Assembly: GCA_964017235.1 (NCBI GenBank)
Contig: OZ024936.1
Location: 56,161,028 to 56,225,027 of the forward strand
Length of the DNA stretch: 64,000 nt
Source of the DNA: Sabellastarte sp. h YS-2021
Taxonomy: Eukaryota; Annelida; Polychaeta; Sabellida; Sabellidae
Direction: 5' to 3'
Under the pieces are notes generated by a model, which was given only the letters and a program-made list of their open reading frames with translations, ran no database searches and had not been told where the DNA came from. Numbering within the stretch: the stretch's first letter is position 1; every line of letters begins with the position of its first letter. Shown one piece after another: positions 11,614 through 23,200 of this stretch. Both the position numbers and the translations under genes were made by a program.

Positions 11614-12002
11614 GGTCATATTATTCTTTAGTTATCAAAGTAATTTCTATTAAGGACTTATTTAGTTGTCATTAATCTCATATTCAGGTTAAAAAAATTT
11701 ATGAGATGCCCAACCACTGGGTTGGTCAGTCACACGTGAAGGGCCCTTTGGGACCCTTAGACCTCGAAGTGAGCACTGCTGCACTTCCGTCCTACAATCA
11801 AACATCTAGACAGTTTTTAGCACTGTCTCTCATTTACTTAGGTTTTGGCTCGTTACAGGCCCGGTCTTCGGGATCGGGGCACTGTAAATGGGACTCAGAC
11901 TGGTATTTCTGGCACTATTCTATACTTTTAATTCAAAATCTTAGAAAAAAACTACATATCTTCCAGTCTCAGCTGTAATCCCGCCACCGGGCGGTTGAAT
12001 TC

Positions 12003-12115
12003 AGCATTAAGTCCCACATGGTAAGCTATTGTAGCGTAATAAAACTGAAAATTTTAATTACTTAAATGTAGCTTTTATAAGCTACAAGCTTACCATGTGG
12101 GACTTAGGAGAGTCC
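12003..12115 (+). repeat. DIRS-1 internal complementary region
   Basis: Composed of the inverse of the element's left outer end (GTAGCGTAATAAAA) joined to the inverse of its right outer end (TGAAAATTTTAATTACTT), flanked on both sides by the ACCATGTGGGACT motif of the terminal repeats. This is the DIRS internal complementary region, thought to template the ends of the circular intermediate. Confidence 0.8.
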
Positions 12116-12163
12116 CACCCTGCCTCCCCGCTGTTTACAGCTGAGGGGTAGGTTTAAAAAATT

Positions 12164-12353
12164 CAACGAGAAAGTAGGGCGATTGGTCAGAAGTTATCAC
12201 GTGACGACAACTACCAGTATATCCGGTGGCTAACAAGAACGATCTGTTTTTCTAAGACGTTGGCCCCGGGTGTGGCAACCCGAGAACAGCATTAAGTCCC
12301 ACATGGTAAGCTTGTAGCTTATAAAAGCTACATTTAAGTAATTAAAATTTTCA
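12164..12353 (+). repeat. DIRS-1 right inverted terminal repeat
   Basis: Inverse of 4999-5163, extended at the outer end by a stretch (CTTGTAGCTTATAAAAGCTA, then poly-A/T) that is absent from the left end but copied in the internal complementary region. The satellite unit resumes at about 12354. Confidence 0.82.
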
Positions 12354-13380
12354 AATTATCTGTAAAAGTATTGCGGATACCCAATTTTTATCAAATAACT
12401 CATTCATCTACTTGTGGGAGAGCTTTCACATGGTGAAGTTTCAGACCCATAGCTAATTACTCACCTATTCAAAATGAGTAAATGCGAATTATCTCTAAAA
12501 GTATTGCAGATAGCCAATTTTTCTCAAATAACTCATTCACCTACTTTTGGGAGAGCTTTCACTCCGTGAAGTTTCAGACCCATAGCTATTTATTCACCTA
12601 CTCAAAATGAGTAAATGCTAATATGGAGCGAACTCAACAAAATTTTTGACCTGCTGGGTATCTCTGCAGAGTAGCCATGCCAATTTTCAAAATATTTTTG
12701 TCTTGCCAAATATAGCGGACATTTTGAATTTTTGAATTTTTTGCAAAACACAAAAATGCTTATATCTTGAAAACCGTGCTAGATATAGCAGACTGCGCTG
12801 ACTTTGGTTGCCACAACAGTATAAGGCTAGAAACGAAGCATTTTCTTAATACTTTAGCACTCACCTTTATATCCTTTTCGGGACGCTTTGTTTTTGCTAT
12901 GCAAAAACATTATTTTTTTTTTTTGCGAGCGATCCTCTAGTTTATTTATAGCGTCTGAAAAATTTTAAAATCAAGATTTCAGCCCCTATCTCAAATTTTG
13001 GCGGAAATAAAAAGTGGTGTAAGGTGTAAGAGATTTCAGGTAAATTTTGAACAATCTGGGAAGTAAGCAATGCTTCCTTACAGACACTAAAAAATTTGAA
13101 TTTTTTTCAAATTTTGAACATCATCTTGAATTTTGGTGGAAATTGAAAATGTCATTTATCTCAAAAATGTCAGAGATGGAGTGATCAGGCAGATTTTTGG
13201 ACCTACTGGTTATTAAGGACAACTTGTTTATCAAAATTTTTAATTTTCCAGATTTCGCCTGCCATCTTGAATTTTGGCCGATTTGGAAAATTATGTTTAT
13301 CTTGAAAACTATAAGGAATACAGCAATTTCAGGCAAATCGTAGACTTTCCAGGATAGTAAGGACTACTGATGAACAGATT
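12354..13380 (+). repeat. Satellite array resumed right of DIRS-1
   Basis: Type 2 units run to about 12620, then one clear type 1 unit (12626-12790). After about 170 bp of unique sequence come at least two or three strongly diverged type 1-like units (about 12960-13380), recognisable by CTTGAATTTTGG, a TATCT-AAAA-CT core and a GATTTCAGG-like stretch. The original array was therefore a mosaic in which type 2 units sit inside type 1 units, before DIRS-1 split it. Confidence 0.7.
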
Positions 13381-13709
13381 TGATTCATATATTTGAAATC
13401 ACCTTAATCTCTACTTATCCAACAAATGAAACATAAATTGAGATAAATCACTTTTCATGTGCTATTGTTGATTATAGTAATGTTTTACTATTTCACGTAA
13501 AATTTTGAGTAACACAATTTTGTCAAGAATCTTAGAGCTTTGCTTTAGTCTGATAGGGGGACAAGTCCATTTTTGAGTTGAGGCCCATTTACCACTCAAA
13601 GCAAAATTCCAGAACTAGTGTAAGCAAACCATAAAGCCAAAGCAATCAGTTAACTTAGGAACATAAAACAAATGAATGGTTACATAACTGATTTTTCAAG
13701 GATAATATA

Positions 13710-13915
13710 GAGTAAGGAATCTAAAATTCGCCACATATCTGAAATTCACCACATGTGAAAATACTAATAAAATAAATGAATTGTGGTGAGATTTGTTCAC
13801 TGTATAGTATATTAAGGCTTTTTGAACTGAAAAATACCAATTTTCTTCATAAAATTATCTAAGGTTTTAGAGGTGGCGAATTTTAGATTCCTGGCGAATT
13901 TTAGATTTCTTACTC
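13710..13915 (+). mobile_element. GAGTAAG MITE copy 1
   Basis: Terminal inverted repeats start GAGTAAGGAATCTAAAATTC, and the element is flanked by TA on both sides. Each end carries two or more spaced copies of an AATCTAAAATTCGCC-like word. 206 bp, non-coding. The TA duplication points to a Tc1/mariner-type transposase acting in trans. It lies about 160 bp upstream of the first P4HTM exon in the window and is inverted relative to copy 2. Confidence 0.88.
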
Positions 13916-14076
13916 TATGTTTTTGTAGCATTGGTTTATTTGTAAAATAACTTAAACAGTTATGGACAAATTTGGATGAAATTTTCAGGAAATGTGAACA
14001 TTGGAAATGTCAAATTGTTTGAACTGCTTGGTGGAGGTATGCAATCTCCGAGTGCTTTTATTTTATTTTGTTTTAG

Positions 14077-14237
14077 AGATAGAAGATTTTCTTACCAATG
14101 AGGAGTGTGAGCACTTTATTCAAGTGGCAAAGGACACAGGGCTACAAGAGAGCAAGACATATAGCTATAGAGTAGAGAATAGAAAGGGAATATTGGTTAG
14201 AGATATCAACAAAGACAAGAAACTCAGTCTAGACGAG
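14077..14237 (+). CDS. P4HTM: P4HTM exon a (EF-hand 1)
   Basis: The acceptor TTTTAG precedes 14077. The exon starts with the last two bases of a Glu codon, giving [15 protein letters not shown] as in P4HTM proteins (human FEIPGFLTDEEC). It contains the first EF-hand loop, with Asp, Asn, Asp and Glu at the calcium positions. The donor GTGAGA begins at 14238, and a MITE begins 11 bases further on. Confidence 0.88.
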
Positions 14238-17200
14238 GTGAGATGGTAGAGTAAGAAATCTAAAATTCGCCAGGAATCTAAAATTCGCCACCTCTAAAAC
14301 CTTAGTTAATTTTATGAAGAAAATGATGTTTTTGTCTAGAAATTGGCATTTTTCAGTTCAAAAAGCCTTAATTTACTCTACAGTCAACAAATCTCATCAC
14401 AATTCATTTATTTTATTAGTATTTTGACATGTGGCGAATTTCAGATATGTGGCGAATTTTAGATTTCTTACTCTATGACATTATTATCTCACTACGAGTA
14501 TAACACCAATTAATGTGTAATGTTATTTCTGTGTCCTAAGGTATTTGAAATTGCAATAATATGCTTTTTATGGATTTTTTGTATTTACTGGATGGGAGAT
14601 TATAACAGGTGTATCCAGTCATGGAATTCCATTATTTTTTCCAGGCCTGGAAAAGTCGTGGAAATTGACTCCAGGTTTTGGAAAATTCATAAAAAGTCAT
14701 GGAAATTAAAAGGCATCCTTTTGCGAAACAGTGTTGTTCCTTTCTTTCATCCAGCATTTTAATACAAGGTTATGTTTATGTAATCAGATCAAATTTTGGT
14801 GTTTTCCACATCTTCCTGTACTGTGACTGGAACCTTGTGAGTGGTTTTCGAAGGCAAAACCGGCGGGAGCTCATGGCCTTGGCGTGAGCTCATGGCCTCG
14901 GTACAGGTCTCTTTCATACCACAAAGCATGTAGAAGGTCCTTAATTTTAAAGCTTCGGTCATGGGGAAGTCGTGGAAAAGTCATGGAAAAAATATTAAAA
15001 TTTAGTGGATACACCCAGTTATAAATTTCAGTCCATCTGCCTGTTGTGTGTGTTGCATGTGTATCACCTTGTCATATCATGTCTTTAAAACTGATTAATG
15101 GAATTGAACCATATATGATATGTAGGTCTACCTGGGACTTGGAGAAATATCAACTTTATGGCAATGTTAAAGTCTCAAGCAAAACTCATATAGTGTTTTG
15201 GCAACAGTGTTGGATTTTTGCAGAAAATATAAAATCCTTGGTATCTCATAAATGTAGTGAAATCGAGCTTTTTTGAGTGATTATTTGCCCCGTAGGATAT
15301 AAAAATATGCATTTATTAAAACTCAGAAAAAAAATTTTTTTACCTCCCTTAAGGGCTGTCGGGGTATTGTTTTCACCCATGGTGTACGGATGGGCAGGTG
15401 GACAGGCGGCGGGAAAAAGTTTGTCCGGGCTGTATGTGAGAAGCCGTAAGGTGTACGAAGTTGATACTTGGTAGGGACATTGGTTAGGGGATGTAGATGT
15501 GCAACGTCATGGTGTGACCTAGATTTGACCTTTGACCTTGCCATAGTGAACTTGAGTTTGAAAATCTTGTCCAGGCTATATCTCAGAAACTATAAGGGGT
15601 AGGAAGTTGATACTTGGCAGGGTCATTGGTTAGGGGGTGTAGGTGTGACCTTGATTTGACCTTTGACCTTGCCGTTGATACCAGTGCTACAGACCCTGCC
15701 CTACAAAAATAATAGAAGTCATCGGAAGAAATTTTGTTCCATTGAAATTGACTTTGTTATGCAACGGTCCCAGTTACAAATAAGTACATTTCCCATTCAC
15801 TTGAAAAGCAACTGAACATTGTCTTAAGGGGCTGTTTGTGACTCATGACCCCAACATAGAAAGGTTGAGCATAAAATAGAAGAGGCAATTTAATATATAA
15901 AGAGAAATACAAACTTGAGAGAGTGGAAATGAGTTCATAACAAAATAAACATTCGGATAATAGGAGATCATATAATTGAGGTTTTATTGCATGATCATTA
16001 CACAAGTAGTCACGAAGATAAATGGTCACAGAGATAAACCGTCTTAAAACTTTTCAAATGTAAGTAGTGTAAATAGCAAAATCACACAAACTAAATAACA
16101 AAACAGACTTAAACAATGCTTTGCATGACATTTGGTTTGTGTTATATTGTTGTTTAAACCTTTTAACCGTTTTTATGTGAGAATTTCTGAAGACCGTGTA
16201 TCTCCATGACTGTTTGTCTCAGTGACCACCCGTGTACTGTTACCATTATTTTGAACCTTCAGTTCCAGGGACATTTTGTTTTTTTCCGCAAAAGTAATGT
16301 TGTTTTACTGTTAACTGAAGTGATGTAGGAGACTATTGTTTGACTTTTTGGTGTAGATGATGCTGACATTAGAAGATAGCTATGATGTGTGCTTAACAGA
16401 AGAAGATATTCTCCTCATGTAAGTAATGCTGTCAAGTATTAAACACATTAACTCAGTACATTATTGATGGTAAACTAAGTGAAAATAAGAAAAAAATATC
16501 TATAACATTTTAATTATTGATGGAGAAGCTTTGTGAAAATAAATAATATCTGTAACATTTTTATTTGTGATGTATTACATTTAAATATGACAAAAGTTTG
16601 AAGTATATATATAAACACAGTAAATGCCCATTTTATGAGATATGGTAATGACATTATCAGAGGCTTTCAAATTTTTACTTTAGTGCTCAAGTTTTTTTCA
16701 AAATGTGTTTCCTTGTGTGTGTTTTTGCTAAAATATTATGCATATTTGTTGATTTTATTTTAAAATGTGTAATTAATATGACTGTAACTCTTTACAGGTA
16801 CAAAAAGCTGAACGTAGATAAAAATCATGATGGTAAGTTGGAGAAATGATTATTTATTATTCAATTTGTCGTCCATATTTTTTAAAATTTTAAAATATGA
16901 CCTTGGTGATCATTACATTAGAATCTCTATTATTCAACATTTAGTCATTCAGATATTCAGTTTTATAAATTCATTTCCACATTTCCAAGTTAGTTTTCCC
17001 CACTTGTTTTAAACCAAAATTCCTCTTCTTTTTCATGATACTTCTACTATCCACACAAAATCCCCCACTCTCTCAACATTGTCAAATAACAGAGGTTTTA
17101 CTGTATTTTCAAATAAAACAAAAACAGTTAACCATTTGTTGATTTGAATTAGAAATGTGGAAATCGTTCTAAAAATGGTCACGATATTCTGAAACTAGGT

Positions 17201-20200
17201 GTTGTTACTTTTGGTTCTGTAATTTATGGTAGAGTAAGAAATGTAAAATTTGCCACATGTCTGAAATTTGCCACATGTGGAAATACTTATAAAAATAATC
17301 AATTGGGGTGAGGTTTGTTGAATGTAGAGTAAATTAAGGCTTTTTGTACTGAAAAATACAAAATTTAAGACAAAACATCTTGTTTTCATAGAATTATGTA
17401 AAGTTTTTAGAGGTGGCAAATTTTAGATTTCTGGTGAATTTTAGATTCCTTACTCTATGTCTATTTGCAACTGTTTAAAAACATAACATTTACTTTCAGT
17501 TACATAATTTTCATCGAGACAGACAACTGATTATAGTATAACCTTAAATTTGATAACTGAAAAAAAAAGTAATTAAAGTCCTTTAAAATTATTAGTATAA
17601 AATATCAATGTAGTATCTAGGCTTGCTGCAGCTAATTTTACAATTCTTAGTCTATGTTGTCGCACAATAATATTTAATATAAGGCCAAAGAAATCAACAT
17701 TAATTGAAGGTAATAGGTAGAGTAAGAAATCTAAAATTCGCCAGGAATCTAAAATTCGCCACCTCTAAAACCTTAGTTAATTTTATGAAGAAAATAATGT
17801 TTTGTCTAAAAATTGGCATTTTTCAGTTCAAAAAGCCTTAACTTACTGTACATTCAACAAATCTCACCTCAATTAATTTATTTTATTAGTACTTCTACAT
17901 GTGGCGAATTTCAGATATGTGGCGAATTTTAGATTTCTTACTCTAATAGTAAGTAAAGGAAATGCATATCTCAAAGAAGTAGTGACAAGAAGTAATATGA
18001 AAGCGAAGGCCATCACATCCCATCAACAGAGGAACCCAGAAAACTAGACTTTTCTTTTGGAATTTGAAATTTAATTAAAAATACATACCTGTATTTTCTA
18101 GATTACCTGACCCCAGAAGAGCTGGGTACAGTGAATGAACCAGTACTGAGTACTTACCTAGAAAACTATGTCACTCAAAACCCATACAAAAGGTCAAGGT
18201 TCAGCAGGCAGATCTGGCTTTATGCGGACGGGAAAGATTCCCATGATCCAGTTTTCAGTCGTGTTCAGGATCGGTATATATAATCACCTTTATTTTGTGC
18301 CATTGACAAATTGTGAAAAACAATACAATGTTGGGTTTTGTTTATTTGTATAGATAATACCTATAAGTTTTCAAAGAGTGAAATTTGATAAGATTTTAGT
18401 TTTGGCACGAAATGATTCCCCTGTAAGCTATTATTTATAGTTTGAATGTGTTATTAATACAGGCTGTAATGCCCTATGTTTTACCTCATTATAACATGGA
18501 TTGTTTTTAGTTGTTCAGAGTGAAAAATGTGAAATTCACCAATAAGAAAAACCCCTGCAATTTCCTTGAGTTGTGGTCAATTATTGACACATTTGTTATT
18601 TTTCATGCCTACATTAGGTATTATTCGCTGATGCAAAATATGCACCACTTTTAATGATTTTATCTTTAAAAATTTAAGGGGTACCTCTAGTGACGAAAAT
18701 CACAAACAAATTTCAAATTTGACAAATTTCTTAGCTATTACTGCACATATCTGCCAGTGTAGCCTAGTGGGTAAAACACCCGCCTAGGAACACAGAGGAC
18801 GTGGGTTCAAACCCAGGTACAGGCAGATACAAAGTGGCTCGGATGACCACTTAACATGGCAGTCTTCTGTCGTTGGGTGCTATCCCCAGTGGCAGGCTAA
18901 AGATTCTGAAGGATGTTGATAAATGGTCATCCTTGAGCCTCTGTCTTTCAGTTAGGGGAATGTCAGTCACTAGAGAGCTTGGGCTGTACTTGTGCAGTCA
19001 GATAAGCTAATTAGCGCTTGGAGTCCTGTAGTAAATGGAGATATTGCCCTGAGTATAAATATAAAATACAATAGAAAAATTGCTACTTGAAACAGTGAAA
19101 TTCTTGTCAATTTAAAATTCAAAATTTGAAATCCATTTGAAATTCAGATTGTTTGTCAGAAATTACAGGGTAAAGAAAAAAAAATAATTTCTATTATCTG
19201 GCTGGACAATTAAATGGGAATCCCACTATTTTAAAATTTGCTACGCTATTCAAGTTTTCCTCTGCTTAAAATTAAGCAGCAATATGCAGAATTGAAATAC
19301 CTTGTTCAAGAGATTAGACAAAATGCCTTAAAATTAAAGTAATAAGTGAGTAATAAATCGCAACGTTTATAAGAATGCACATAATTTTGAATAAAATACC
19401 ATGGGTTTTCCTTTGATGTGAATTTGGCAGGTTTCTTACTTTAGTTGTGTTTGCATGATTTGTATATTTAAGTTGTGTTTTTGTTTAATTGTTGTTAGGA
19501 TTAACTTACATATTAGCAACTTTGTTAGAGAGGAGCTTCTATCATTTTAACAGTCTTTCTGAATAATATAATGTATATACCTTTATTTGCATTTTCGCAA
19601 ATCCTGCCAAATTTTTGCTATAAATAGTAAATTAAATTATTGATTTAATTATGTTTTATTGATATAATCATTACCTCTACCAAGGAGCTTATGTTATCAG
19701 GTGTATTTGTTTGACTATGATCGCAACTCTAATGAAGGCGTTTTAATAAAAAAAAAATATTTTTATGTGGGTGGGGCCTGACCAAAGACGGAAGTGATTA
19801 AATTTTGGGAATGATGCAGATTAAACTCTGGATACAAATAAATTCATGAATTTGTAGCAGTCCCATTTTCAAAGATTTTCATGGTTTGAGATTAAAATAA
19901 ACAAGGCCGAAAGGGGTTTCGATCTACTAGTGCGAGCTGAAAAGCCAGACACAAGTAGTGCACTGAGACGGTTGCCCATCCCAGTACTATTGTAGCCCAT
20001 TGCTACTTAACTTCAGTGAAAAGACAGATACTCATCATGCTCCGCCACAATTCATGAAAGTCCGGAGACAAAAAAAAACCGGGGAAAAAAGTGATTTTTA
20101 GAAGCACAAGCCTCGCTAGAGCACCCACATAAAAGGCAGTTTTTGGGTGAAATTACAAAGTGGGATATTTGGCTTCCTTTGCCGGAGGTCTGGGCTCTTG

Positions 20201-23200
20201 TAGTGGTTTCTAGTTTGATTATAGAATATTGCAATCCTTGCTTTTATGAACACGAATATGACTAACTCAGCCTATGCTTAGTCTTTGTACTGAGTTTATG
20301 CATGAATAACAACCATTTGAGCCCTGTTTATTCAAGGACTGTGACAGAGTGCCTGGATAGTGAAACACTGGCCAATGTATATTGACAAACCAAACACAAA
20401 CTAGATCTAGAGCATCGGAGAACTGATGCAAATGCTATCCACTGAAAAGGCAACTCACTGAAGCCACTGAGCAGTTGAGCTAGCACTGAAGGCTTAGTAT
20501 AATCATGGTTTGAAATTCCAAATCTCTAAGACCAATAATAAGTGAGTTACAGGCATTTTTAAATCTGGGTACCCTTATATGACCCTGAAAAAGGGGCCCA
20601 AGGTCAAATCTAACCACATTAGAAGATTCCCAGCCCATGATTTCCTATAAGTTGGTTTCAAATCCCCAAAACTGTAGGAACAATAATAAGCAAGTTATAA
20701 GCGCTTTTAAGTTTGGCTAAATTTGTCTGACCTTGAGGAAGGGGCCTAATGTCAAATCTGACCACATCAGAAAATTCCCAGCTCATGATTTTTTTATAGG
20801 GGGGTTAACATGCCAAACCTCTAGGACCAGTAATAAGGGAGATATAGGCACTTTTAAAGTCCGCTACATGGGATATTTTGACACTCTGTAAATGACCTTG
20901 AAAGAAGAGCTGCAAGGTCCAATGTCTGCATGCTTGTAGAGGACATATATATCTGTTGTACGTATCACCGATGAAGAGATTTAAGTTATTTAAGTCTAGT
21001 TATAAGAACCAGCCAACTGAAAATGGTAGATAATTTTCAAAGATATGGCCAGGGCAGCCATCTTGTTTTTCAGAATGAGGCTAATTTCAGTCACAGAGAA
21101 GCTTCCCTCACAATGAAGATAACCTATAAATTTGGTGATGCTAGCTGGTCTAGTTTTCCACTGAGAGCATTAACATAGAAAATGTCTACGTGGGTGGTAG
21201 AAAATGTGCGGTGTGGAAATGTATGGTGTTATACATGTGAAATTTGCCACAGTGTATTGAATTCACCATTGAAAAACCCATTTCTATTTTAATTGAAGTT
21301 AATGCCAAATGTGTGATTTTTATGACAATTTAAGACAATATATGCAAAATTTACATGATTTTTTTTTATTTTCTTGCCCTCTTAATGTTAACAGGTGTCC
21401 CAAGTTGGCAGATTTCACATAAACACACTCTTTCTGTGAAGAATATTTGACATTGCTTACTTTACTAATTCTGGCTATGGTAACTATTGTTATTTGCATG
21501 CTGTCTTGAAAAATGCTTTCTTTTCTCTTAGGGTTCAAAAACTGACCAAACTTAACCCATTATTGATTAAGAAGAGTGATTTTCAGGTGAGATAATACAA
21601 CATCTAGATTTGTTGTATTCATCCAAGATTTTATCAGTATTTTCTATGGATGATACTATCATGATAGTAATACCAGTATCAGGGGCCATGGTGATGGAGT
21701 GGTAACACACTCGCCTCCCACCTCTGAGATCAGAGTTGGAAACCCGGCCTTGACCAACTGTATGTACTGGTTTCCTATGTCCTTCCAACTACCTGTCACT
21801 GTATACCTGATAAGGTGCGAGGCATATTGTAAGATAATAAATAAATAAATGTGTTACCAGTGTCAAGCTATCAAGACAACTTTACTTAAATTACCAAAAA
21901 AAAAAAAATTATATCAGATTCCAGCTTCTCAATAGTTAGCATATAAAATGCTCAGGTACATTTAAATTATCTCAAACATACAATGAACAGAAAGTCTAAT
22001 TCCTCTGTTAGCAGGCTTATTCCTTTGCACCAACACCCAAGCACAAGTATTTCTAAATATATCCTGGAATTAGAACAGTTTTGGATTGGAAGGAACTATA
22101 GAAATATGCTGCAGTCTTATCTCAACTGTTTTGTGGCAATTTTGCTTTCATTAGTAATTATACAAACTGAATTTGAAATTAACATTTTTATTATCCACCA
22201 CAAGCTGTATTTGCTCTAAATAAAGCGAAATACAGGACGGTATATATGATATAAATTTTTTATATATAATTCATTCAGGAAGTTTTCCCATTATATCTTA
22301 GGACTTGCAATACGTTAACAAAATGCTTGAAACCGCTGCTTTAGATTTCTACTGATTTAACATTTTCTCCTCGTAAAACTTACCCAGCACCTCCATGATA
22401 TAAACCCTGCTATGTATTGTAATGAGTAATGATTACAAAACAACTTTCTGGTATTGTACCTTAGAGTCTGCCTTGTGTAGAGGTTAAAGTGCTAACTCTT
22501 CCAGTAAGTTCAGTTATGCTAGGATAGCAGTATGTAGTAGAGTAAGAAATCTAAAATTCGCCAGGAATCTAAAATTCGCCATCTCTAAAACCTTAGTTAA
22601 TTTTATGAAGAAAATGATATTTTGTCTGAAAATTGGCATTTTTCAGTCCAAAAAGCCTTAATTTACCATACATTCAACAAATCTCACCTCAATTCATTTA
22701 TTTTATTAGTATTTCCACATGTGGCGAATTTCAGATATGTGGCGAATTTTAGATTTCTTACTCTATGGATAATAGAGGTTTCACTGTATATAGCCTAGGA
22801 CTGCTGCAACTATTATGTTTGTGCTCCTAGTACTTTTTGTCAGTACAGTACTCAGCTTTATAATGAGTACTCATATTAGTGAATAAGTTTAACTTGATAA
22901 AAAATAACTGATTTTCTTTGAAAAATACTAGAAACAGTGTTACTTCTAGGTCCCGTTTCTTGCGAGATTGTGCATTATTTTGCCTAGAAACGCAGATTTC
23001 TTGGAGTCTACGGCAACAAAATTACATGAGAATGCGTGGTTTTATGAGGCAATCTCCCCCCACACACACACATACACATTTTGTGCAGTGGTGGGGGATC
23101 ACCGCCACTTTTTAAAATTCCTAGAATCAACACTGTAGAAATTAATCACTTTATTTGTTAGTCACTCTAAAGTTGAGGAGATAAAGAGTAGTCTTTTCCT

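Larger units (their letters stand above)
4999..12353 (+). mobile_element. DIRS-1: DIRS-type tyrosine-recombinase retrotransposon
   Basis: A roughly 7.35-kb element including a nested insertion of about 0.9 kb. Order: left inverted terminal repeat, leader, gag-like region, reverse transcriptase/RNase H region with a following methyltransferase-like segment, tyrosine recombinase, internal complementary region, right inverted terminal repeat. It lies inside a satellite unit, and I see no target-site duplication, as expected for recombinase-mediated insertion. It is a fossil that looks close to whole with only a few breaks. Long open stretches suggest a fairly recent insertion. DIRS-4 has closely related ends and coding regions. 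Confidence 0.88.

Noticed and set aside
18750-18835. Functional tRNA gene
   Set aside because: A and B boxes are present but the acceptor and anticodon stems do not pair convincingly, and a SINE body follows; other copies exist.
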